From: CF-162 sp040882565
GTDB taxonomy: Bacteria > Chloroflexota > Dehalococcoidia > SM23-28-2 > RBG-16-64-32
Direction of reading: 5' to 3'
NCBI GenBank assembly: GCA_040882565.1
Contig: JBBEAZ010000037.1
Coordinates: 7,166-71,165 of the forward strand
Length of the DNA: 64,000 bases
The position numbers and the translations under genes are program-made. Each line of letters begins with the position of its first letter. The first letter of the stretch is position 1. The notes beneath the pieces were generated by a model that was given only the letters and a program-made list of their open reading frames with translations, had not been told where the DNA came from and ran no database searches. This document shows positions 57,271 through 64,000 of this stretch, piece by piece.

Positions 57271-60200
57271 ATGCAAGGTTTCCGCCTGGCCCTGATATTC
57301 GTTTCGGCGATGGTGTTCGTTGGTGTGCAGGCGGGTGTGGACGAACCGCCCTCCGCGGGAGCGGCGTTCCCGGGAGCGAACGGGAAGATCGTATTCATTA
57401 CCGCTGCGCACGGCATCAGGATGGTCAACCCTGACGGTGGCGATCTCCAGACGATACTTGGGACTGTCGGCGCGTCTGAGCCATCCTCGTCGCCTGACGG
57501 ACAGCGGATCGCCTTCCAGCTGGAAGGTGATATTTACACCATCGACGCCGACGGTTCCAACAAAGAGAATCTAACGAACAGTCCGACGATTGAAAGCTCA
57601 CCCGAGTGGTCCCCGGACGGAACGCAGATTGCCTTCTTTCGTAGACCCGCCGTGCCGAACCCTCAAGGAACGTACGAACTCTGGACAGTGAACGCGAACG
57701 GCACAGGCGCAGCGGACGCTGGAGGCGGGCCAATATGGCATGGAAGCGGCATGTCCTGGTCCCCGGATGGCCAATTCATCGTGGCGGGCGTGGGCGATGG
57801 TACTGGGACGGGCACAAACGACCTCTACAGGCTGACGGTGGCCACCAGCGCGGTAGACAACCTCACCAACACCCCGTGGGTCGTCGACTCCGACCAGCGG
57901 TCAGAATCCGAACCGGATTGGTCACCCGACGGCCAGACGATCTTGTACTCCAGGTCTGTCCCGAACCAACAGGGCTCTGCAGTCTGGGTCATGGACGCAG
58001 AGGGCTCCAATCAGCACCAGGTCATGACCGGTATGGGTTCAGGTTTTGAGTGGCAGGCAACTTGGTCTCCGGACGGCACTCAGATCGTCACGCGCGCGGT
58101 AACCCAGGACTCAGCCCCGGGTGGCGAGTTGTTCCAAATATGGACGGGTCCTGACTTCGCTTCCTCTGTGGGGGTCCCCAACACGGAATTGGGTGCCTAC
58201 CCGGATTGGCAGCCGTTGCCCGGCCCGGTGCACAGCATGGAGTTCACTCAGGGGATCCAGGAGTTGCAGACGCTGAGCGAGCTGCACGCGAGCCTCGGCG
58301 GGCCTGGCCCCGCGCGTGCCGCACCACAGGCCTTCCCAGGCGAGAACGGTTTGATTGTATTCAGCACATCGCAAATCCAACCGAGTGGGATATACGCGAT
58401 TCCGGCAGAAGGGGGTGCACCGCAATTTGTGACGTCAGGGGCATCCCCGGCTATTTCCGCAGACGGAGACGAGATCCTGTTCATGGATGTCGGTGGGATC
58501 TCCAAGATTCACGTAGACGGTACCCACAAGCAACAGGTGGTCGCGGACTCCCCTGGGTCGGAACACTGGTCGTCGCCTGCCTGGTCCCCGGATGACACGC
58601 GAATCGCGGTCTTACGACATGTCACGGGCGGGGCCTTCACTGTGTCGGAACTGTGGATCATGGATACCGATGGCTCGAATCGAACGGAGCTTCTGGCCAC
58701 GTCTGCCCAATTCGACACGCTTAACCATCCGAGGTGGTCTCCTGACGGTAAGAAAATCCTGGTTGGGCGGGAGGTCCAGGCAACTCAGGACGACTTTCTG
58801 GTCACGGTCGACGTGACGACCCTGGTGGAGACCAGGATAACTCCGGGAAGTAACGCTTTCTGGGGCGATTGGTCCCCTGACGGCTCGCAACTTGTGTACG
58901 CCACAAGCGGAGGCGGGATCTACATATCGGACGCGAACGGAACCGGGGCGCACCAGGTGGGCACGGAGAGTAGTCTCGGTTACCCGGTATGGTCCCCAGA
59001 TGGATCCAGGATCCTGGCCCACGTGCTGGGGCAATTCATAGCGAAGTCCATGAACCTGGATGGAAGCGACCCGGTCACCGTGACGGACAAAAGCACGGGG
59101 GGTGAGGACTGGGGTCCGGCAGGGGCCAGCCTCCTGGCGCTCGAGTTTACCCAGGGCATCCAGGAGCTACAGACAGTCAGCAGCTTGCGGTCCGACATCG
59201 CCGCCGACGGTCAGCCGCCGGTGCCGATTGTCGCGGGGAAACCCGCGGCGATGCGCGTCTACTTCGCGGAGGTGGACCAGGCCACCGACTACATGATCGA
59301 AGTTAGCGGAGAGGTGAGCGATACCGAAGTCGTGACGCTGACACCCGGCTGCACGCCGCTGGACCGTCGCCGCCAGGACGCGGGGTGCACTTCCGTCGAT
59401 TTCTTCTTCACGCCGCCGCAGGGCGAATGGTCAGTGCGTTTGGTGGTGAACGACATCTCGGACCAGGTCGTGCTGGATGAGGAGTTCACGCTGAGGAGCG
59501 TGGACACGGCCGGGCTGGTCGTGAAATATACGCCTATCTGCGTGCGCCTGACGGCCGGTGCCGTGCCGACCTGCCCGAGCAATTTCGTCCACACCACGGC
59601 GCCGGACCTCATGAAGAAGCTCTTCCCGGTGGCCGACAACGAGCTGTTCTACGACCAGCTGGCGATCCCCAACATGGTACTGAACGCCACGGTCACCGAA
59701 GCCGGAGAGGAGGCACTCCTGGCCGGGTTGCGCCAGCGATATGAGTTGATGTCGCAGGGCGGCTTCGTTGCCGATCAACTCGCCGCCTGGCTACCCAACG
59801 GTAGCGTTCCGAGCGGAACTACGGGGTTCGCCGATCCCGTGTGGGGAGGGAGCACCGGCCGCGTGTCGTGGCAGCTGGACACGAGCGCGACGGACCCCCT
59901 CGACGCGCAGCACACGCTGACCCACGAAATCGGACACAACCTGGGTCTGCGGCACACGAATCTGCCCGACGGATGCGGAGCTGAGGATAGTACCACGGAC
60001 TGGCCATACGCCGACTCGACAATCCAGGAAGTCGGCTACGACGTGGCAGCGCAGCAGGTCAAGCTGCCAACGAAGAAGGACCTGATGACGTATTGCACGC
60101 CTCCCGGATCGGACATCTGGATCTCTGCGCACACGTACAACGAGGTCCTCACCGGCAATTTCAATCCTCAGTCCGCGCGCGTGGAGCCTGCCGGGTCGCC

Positions 60201-61128
60201 GAATCCATACCTCGTGGTCAAGGGCACGGCGCAGGCCGACGGCAGCAGCGCGACGATCGAATCGTCATACGTAATCAGTTCAAGCAAGCCTGCGGAGGTG
60301 CCCAACCCTATGGGTAACTACTGCCTGCGAACAACCGGCGGCGCCCAGATCGACTACTGCTTCATGCTGCGTTTCCAGGACCACCGAACTGGCCAGCCGC
60401 TGGACTCGGAGTCATTCGCGGTGCGTATTCCGCTCCCGCCGGGCACGACGCGCATTTCGCTGGCCGAGGGTTTTCATGAGCTAGACTCCTTGGATCTCAG
60501 CGCCTCGGCACCCACAGTCGATATCGCTGACCCCGGCGAGTGGAACGGCGAAGAAACCCTTGACTGGTCAGCCTCCGACGCCGACGGCGACCCGCTCCAG
60601 TACGCCGTCATGTACAGCCCGGACGACGGCGACACCTGGCTGCCCATCGAAGTCGACACGACGGAGACAGAGTTCACCTTCGACACCAGCGTCCTGGAAG
60701 GCAACGAAGTGCTGGTCCGTGTGCTGGCGAGCGACGGCCTGAACACGACCATCGAGACTACCGGCCCTATCCCTGTCCAGCACGGCGAACAGCGCACCTG
60801 GGGCGACAACAACTGCTCAGGCAACGCCGACCCGGTGGACGCGCTGCTGGCGCTGCGTTTCGACGCGGGCCTGCCCACCAACACCGGCGCCTGTCCGGCG
60901 ATGGGCGTCGTAGTCGATGTGCTGGGCGCTTCACCGCACCCCTGGGGCGACATCGACTGCACGGGCGAAGTTGGGCCTGTCGACGGCCTGAAGCTGCTGC
61001 GCTTCGACAGCGGGCTGAGCGTGTCACAGGAGCCCGGTTGCCCGCTGGTCGGGACGACCGTCAACGTGGCTGCGTCGACCGCAGCCGCCCAGGCCGGCAG
61101 GTGGCGGCGTCTAACTCTTCGCCGATAG
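57271..61128 (+). CDS. Large secreted protein: WD40-like propellers, metzincin protease domain, dockerin
   Basis: 1,285 residues from ATG 57271 with AGGAG upstream (a GTG at 57262 is less likely). A signal peptide comes first (MQGFRLALIFVSAMVFVGVQ). TolB/PD40 repeats such as WSPDGTQIAF and WSPDGQFIVA occupy about residues 35-325, and a second block about 360-625. Each block ends in FTQGIQELQT. A metzincin domain follows with HTLTHEIGHNLGLRHTN near 885 (HExxHxxGxxH) and a Met-turn KDLMTYC near 937. A dockerin-like pair ends the protein: WGDNNCSGNADPVDALLALR and WGDIDCTGEVGPVDGLKLLR. It probably acts outside the cell as a zinc protease. It is divergent from the regulator. Confidence 0.88.
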   Translation: MQGFRLALIFVSAMVFVGVQAGVDEPPSAGAAFPGANGKIVFITAAHGIRMVNPDGGDLQTILGTVGASEPSSSPDGQRIAFQLEGDIYTIDADGSNKENLTNSPTIESSPEWSPDGTQIAFFRRPAVPNPQGTYELWTVNANGTGAADAGGGPIWHGSGMSWSPDGQFIVAGVGDGTGTGTNDLYRLTVATSAVDNLTNTPWVVDSDQRSESEPDWSPDGQTILYSRSVPNQQGSAVWVMDAEGSNQHQVMTGMGSGFEWQATWSPDGTQIVTRAVTQDSAPGGELFQIWTGPDFASSVGVPNTELGAYPDWQPLPGPVHSMEFTQGIQELQTLSELHASLGGPGPARAAPQAFPGENGLIVFSTSQIQPSGIYAIPAEGGAPQFVTSGASPAISADGDEILFMDVGGISKIHVDGTHKQQVVADSPGSEHWSSPAWSPDDTRIAVLRHVTGGAFTVSELWIMDTDGSNRTELLATSAQFDTLNHPRWSPDGKKILVGREVQATQDDFLVTVDVTTLVETRITPGSNAFWGDWSPDGSQLVYATSGGGIYISDANGTGAHQVGTESSLGYPVWSPDGSRILAHVLGQFIAKSMNLDGSDPVTVTDKSTGGEDWGPAGASLLALEFTQGIQELQTVSSLRSDIAADGQPPVPIVAGKPAAMRVYFAEVDQATDYMIEVSGEVSDTEVVTLTPGCTPLDRRRQDAGCTSVDFFFTPPQGEWSVRLVVNDISDQVVLDEEFTLRSVDTAGLVVKYTPICVRLTAGAVPTCPSNFVHTTAPDLMKKLFPVADNELFYDQLAIPNMVLNATVTEAGEEALLAGLRQRYELMSQGGFVADQLAAWLPNGSVPSGTTGFADPVWGGSTGRVSWQLDTSATDPLDAQHTLTHEIGHNLGLRHTNLPDGCGAEDSTTDWPYADSTIQEVGYDVAAQQVKLPTKKDLMTYCTPPGSDIWISAHTYNEVLTGNFNPQSARVEPAGSPNPYLVVKGTAQADGSSATIESSYVISSSKPAEVPNPMGNYCLRTTGGAQIDYCFMLRFQDHRTGQPLDSESFAVRIPLPPGTTRISLAEGFHELDSLDLSASAPTVDIADPGEWNGEETLDWSASDADGDPLQYAVMYSPDDGDTWLPIEVDTTETEFTFDTSVLEGNEVLVRVLASDGLNTTIETTGPIPVQHGEQRTWGDNNCSGNADPVDALLALRFDAGLPTNTGACPAMGVVVDVLGASPHPWGDIDCTGEVGPVDGLKLLRFDSGLSVSQEPGCPLVGTTVNVAASTAAAQAGRWRRLTLRR

Positions 61129-61161
61129 CTTCGCTAGCGCCTCCCACGTCCCCTCAGTCAT
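61111..61161 (-). pseudogene. 16-codon remnant of the regulator start beside the second operator
   Basis: ATG 61161 reads MTEGTWEALAKLSAKS and stops at 61111-61113. TACTAT lies 6 nt before the ATG, as at the intact regulator gene, whose first residues are MTDVGMGMDK. The DNA around it (CAGTCATGGC, then TTGAGCAGGTCACAG) matches the regulator start region. The rest of the gene is gone. The mini-ORF overlaps the 3' end of the upstream secreted-protein gene. Confidence 0.45.
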
Positions 61162-61181
61162 GGCTAAATAGTAGTTGAGCA

Positions 61182-61198
61182 GGTCACAGAATGTGACC
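61182..61198. promoter_or_regulatory. 17-bp palindromic operator, copy 2
   Basis: GGTCACAGAATGTGACC, identical to 57181-57197. It is centred 18 bp before the -35 of the next gene, the same spacing as copy 1. Confidence 0.75.
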
Positions 61199-61207
61199 GG
61201 TTACGCA

Positions 61208-61236
61208 TGGACGGCACGCCGCGCGGTGAGGACAAT
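61208..61236 (+). promoter_or_regulatory. Promoter of secreted dockerin protein 2
   Basis: TGGACG at 61208-61213 and GACAAT at 61231-61236 with a 17-bp spacer, parallel to 57207-57235. About 30 bp separate the -10 from the ATG at 61266. Confidence 0.6.
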
Positions 61237-61265
61237 CAGGGCAAGTAAAACTTGGAGTTGATGCA

Positions 61266-64000
61266 ATGCAGGTTCTCCGTCCGGCCCTGATACTGACTGC
61301 CGCCTTAATGTTCGCCGGAGGGCAGGCGCGCCTCGGCGAGACGCCGTCGGCCCTGGCAGACGCCGATGTCGTAACGAGCAGCGCGAGGGTCGAGGCGTCT
61401 AGCTTCGATGGAATCGGGACAGTTGGGCCGCCCGACGTTGAGCAAGACTCGGGCTTCACAGAGTTTATCGAGACCGCAAACGCGTTCGATGATCCTAACG
61501 AAGGACGGAGCGCTGAGGCAGAAGCCACACAGAACACCACAGTCGACTTCAGCGATCCACTCGCCCCGGTAGTCAAATCTCGGGGCACCGCCGCCGCGAG
61601 CTGGACTGACGGCGACCCCGGCGATGGAGACGACCCCAGCGCGCACGGGAACTCCCAGTTCACGATCACGATCGAGGTGACAGAGAAGGCAATTCCCTTC
61701 TCGCTTGTCGGTTCGATAGATGCATCGGGCGGTGGCGGGATCACTGGTTGCGTCGCCACCAACGTTACGTCGCCGGACGGAACCACGTTTATCGCCGGCG
61801 CGCCGGCCGCCTGCGGGTCCCCGCTGCAGGACATCGATCATTCCGGGCAGCTGCAGATCGGAACGCACACATTCTCCGTGTCGGCGAACGCTCCGGCGTC
61901 CAACCCGAACGCGTCAGGTGGGAGCGCTGACGCTTCATTCGACCTCACTCTGAGTCTCGGGTGCGCCAGCACCGCAACCACAGGCTCCACGGACGATGAC
62001 ACCGACGGAGATAACATCCCGGACAACATCGAGAACAACATTACCCACACAAACCCGGAATGTGAGGACACCGACGGTGACGGCCTGCTTGACCCGTGGG
62101 AGGTTGAAGAAGATGTTGAGGGCGCCGGATTCGATCTGGACGGTGACGGCGACGCAGAGGCAACACGGGACGAGGTGTTCGGGCCCTACAACGGACAGTG
62201 CAGCGAGAATTTCGGGCCGAGACTCGAGCAGATCGGCCAAAACTGCGGGCTTGTGTTCCGGCCGAACCCGCTGCACAAGGACGTCTATGTGGAGATCGAC
62301 TGGCAGGACTGCTTCCTGGGCGATTGCCCGGAGACCACGTACCTACCAGGCATTCCGGTTGATCCCAGCCACCACGCGCCCAGCATGACCGGGCTACTGG
62401 ACGTTGTAAACGTCTTCGGTGCCGCGCCCGTCGATAATCCCGACGACACTTCGGGCATCAAACTTCATGTCCTGGTAGATGAGTCGATACGGCACATCCA
62501 CAACTGCGACCAGGGGGTCGCTGAGACGCGCGCTACCAACTTCGGCACCGCGCAGCAACGAGGCGATGCTGATGTCATCGCAGCGAGAGAGCGGGTCTTC
62601 CGCTATGCCTGGTCCGGCCACTCCAGCATCAAGGACTACACCCCGCAAGCCTGCCCATTGCCAGCGTTCTGGGAGATCATCGCAGCAGGCGCCGGGGTAC
62701 ACCCACTACCGGTGTACGACATCTCTCCGCTCGGCCATGCCATTCCCGGCGGCCGGGACATCATCATCAGCCTTGCCGTCACCTGGATCTGCCAGCTCTA
62801 CACCTTCGATCTACCTGCCCAAATCGCTACGGCGCCGCCATGCTTTCGGCAGATCATCTACGACCCAGTGCTAATACCCGGTCTGTTCCCGGCGAGAGTC
62901 GCGCTGGCGAACGGCGGCTCGACGCCGGTCCCCAAGCCGGTGCACATGATGCTCGGCGTCCCGGCCTCGCAGGGCGTGCGGCAGGTCTGGGGGCTCAGTT
63001 TCACGAACCTCCTTGGCCACTCGCTCGGGGTACCGGCGAGCCAGGTGGGCAATAACCCCAACACGTCGGGTGTAAACCCGCCCGCCGGCTACGGAAGCTG
63101 GGTTGGCCTGGCCTACGCGCCTCCCGTGACTGGCGCTGCCGCAGCCAGCATCCCACAGGGTGGCGGTGGAGGTGGGTTCATCCCGATCTTGCCCGACTTC
63201 TCTCTCGCGGACCAGGATGGCGATGGCGACGGCACAGCAGAAGGCATCGACAACTGTGCGGGCATCGTCAACGCCGGACAGGAGGACCTCGATGGCGATG
63301 GCCTGGGCGACGATTGCGACCTCGACGTGGACGGCGATGGCCTCGGCGCCGCCGATGACGATATGCCGCGCGACACGGACAACGATGGTACCGACAACGA
63401 AGTTGACGGTGAGGACGACGGGGACGGTTTGCTCGACGTCGGAGACAACTGTCCGCTGACATCCAACGCAGGCCACGAGAACACCGATGGTGACGGCGCG
63501 GGCGACGCCTGCGATGCCGACGATGACGGCGACGGCTTCCCGGACGTCCTGGAGACGACGGTGGGGTCGGATCCGCTGGCAGCGGGTGGACTGCCGGAGT
63601 TCCTGGGCTTCGAGGACAGCTGCTCGGACAGCCAGGACAACGACGGTGACGGCGATACAGACGGCGCGGACTCCGGTTGCACAGATCCAGACGACGATAC
63701 GGTGCCGGACCTGCTGGACAATTGCCCCGAGATGGCAACGATCAACCTCTTGGACACCGACAACGACGGCGTGGGCAACCTCTGTGAGCCGCTCGGCGAA
63801 GATCGCATCTGGGGCGATAACAACTGCTCGGGCAGCGCGGACCCGGTGGACGCGCTGCTGGCGCTGCGTTTCGACGCCGGCTTGCCCACGAATACCGGCG
63901 CCTGCCCGGCGATGGGCGTCGTCGTCGACGTGCTCGGCGCCTCGCCGCACCCCTGGGGCGACATCGACTGCACCGGCGACGTCGGCCCGGTGGACGGACT
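61266..64000 (+). CDS. Large secreted protein with degenerate metallopeptidase-like domain, thrombospondin-3-like repeats and dockerin (3' end missing)
   Basis: 911 codons open to the right edge, beginning MQVLRPALILTAALMFAGGQ, a signal peptide similar to that of the previous secreted protein. Residues 340-620 follow a secreted zincin-like layout (PLHKDVYVEIDWQDC, GRDIIISLAV, FTNLLGHSLGVPASQ), but the HExxH zinc motif is replaced by LLGHSLGV. Residues 650-840 are Asp-rich calcium-binding repeats of the thrombospondin type 3 kind (DQDGDGDGTAEGIDNCAGIV). From about 850 a dockerin-like pair appears (WGDNNCSGSADPVDALLALR, then WGDIDCTGDVGPVDG) nearly identical to that of the neighbour. It continues past base 64000. 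Confidence 0.85.
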   Translation, partial: MQVLRPALILTAALMFAGGQARLGETPSALADADVVTSSARVEASSFDGIGTVGPPDVEQDSGFTEFIETANAFDDPNEGRSAEAEATQNTTVDFSDPLAPVVKSRGTAAASWTDGDPGDGDDPSAHGNSQFTITIEVTEKAIPFSLVGSIDASGGGGITGCVATNVTSPDGTTFIAGAPAACGSPLQDIDHSGQLQIGTHTFSVSANAPASNPNASGGSADASFDLTLSLGCASTATTGSTDDDTDGDNIPDNIENNITHTNPECEDTDGDGLLDPWEVEEDVEGAGFDLDGDGDAEATRDEVFGPYNGQCSENFGPRLEQIGQNCGLVFRPNPLHKDVYVEIDWQDCFLGDCPETTYLPGIPVDPSHHAPSMTGLLDVVNVFGAAPVDNPDDTSGIKLHVLVDESIRHIHNCDQGVAETRATNFGTAQQRGDADVIAARERVFRYAWSGHSSIKDYTPQACPLPAFWEIIAAGAGVHPLPVYDISPLGHAIPGGRDIIISLAVTWICQLYTFDLPAQIATAPPCFRQIIYDPVLIPGLFPARVALANGGSTPVPKPVHMMLGVPASQGVRQVWGLSFTNLLGHSLGVPASQVGNNPNTSGVNPPAGYGSWVGLAYAPPVTGAAAASIPQGGGGGGFIPILPDFSLADQDGDGDGTAEGIDNCAGIVNAGQEDLDGDGLGDDCDLDVDGDGLGAADDDMPRDTDNDGTDNEVDGEDDGDGLLDVGDNCPLTSNAGHENTDGDGAGDACDADDDGDGFPDVLETTVGSDPLAAGGLPEFLGFEDSCSDSQDNDGDGDTDGADSGCTDPDDDTVPDLLDNCPEMATINLLDTDNDGVGNLCEPLGEDRIWGDNNCSGSADPVDALLALRFDAGLPTNTGACPAMGVVVDVLGASPHPWGDIDCTGDVGPVDG

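Overview
The window is a GC-rich bacterial scaffold from a metagenome-style assembly. It contains one 100-N gap, and that gap looks spurious. The gene content suggests a member of the Chloroflexota, plausibly of the Dehalococcoidia type, although this is an inference. The clues are a DUF5317-type membrane protein, an MmyB-like regulator, a crotonyl-CoA carboxylase/reductase homologue, a double-domain KaiC, a BTAD-type regulator of about 1,040 residues, many apparently leaderless genes and secreted proteins with dockerin/cohesin-like domains. No rRNA, tRNA, CRISPR array or insertion sequence was recognised.

Layout. 1-5.6 kb: split transketolase, amidohydrolase, RNA ligase-like ThpR, a crotonyl-CoA reductase homologue and an acyl-CoA dehydrogenase. 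5.67-9.5 kb: a restriction-modification island (Vsr/C5-methyltransferase fusion, GIY-YIG nuclease, HNH nuclease) bounded by an exact 20-bp direct repeat. 9.6-12.1 kb: a KaiC/response-regulator operon. 12.1-20 kb: an accessory stretch with SnoaL-like proteins, a DUF5317 operon, decayed copies of a small gene, the BTAD regulator and five copies of a GC-rich hairpin repeat. 20-28.2 kb: trmO, dapA, aldo/keto reductase, pepA, gerW-like, a methyltransferase, coaBC and coaX. 28.4-36.7 kb: dnaA, obgE, nadD, a lipoprotein, a VapC/Phd pair and gyrB. 37-42.8 kb: a YgjP-type protease, asd, a sulfide:quinone reductase-like flavoprotein and dapB. 43-45.1 kb: a lipoprotein and a frameshifted M23 peptidase with dockerin- and cohesin-like domains. 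45.2-50.6 kb: pnp, rpsO, degV, a P-loop kinase and a DUF3105 lipoprotein. 50.7-53.7 kb: tandem PAP2 phosphatases and small or broken genes. 54-56.3 kb: cysE-cysS. 56.3-64 kb: an MmyB-like regulator and two large secreted dockerin proteins.

The housekeeping genes fit together. dapA, asd and dapB supply lysine/diaminopimelate. coaX and coaBC make coenzyme A. cysE and cysS make and use cysteine. rpsO-pnp and obgE-nadD are familiar pairings. Every essential gene reads open, whereas single-base or dinucleotide frameshifts recur in accessory genes (6.6, 12.5, 39.8, 43.8 and 53.4-53.6 kb). This points to real gene decay rather than random sequencing error.

The most interesting system is at the right end. 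A 17-bp palindrome lies at the autoregulatory position of the MmyB-like regulator. It recurs exactly upstream of both large dockerin proteins, each time with the same 18-bp spacing to a matching -35/-10 promoter. A third secreted protein in the window carries both dockerin-like and cohesin-like segments. Together these suggest a regulated cell-surface cohesin/dockerin assembly. Second in interest are a nested, apparently mobile palindromic mini-repeat and the direct-repeat-bounded restriction island.
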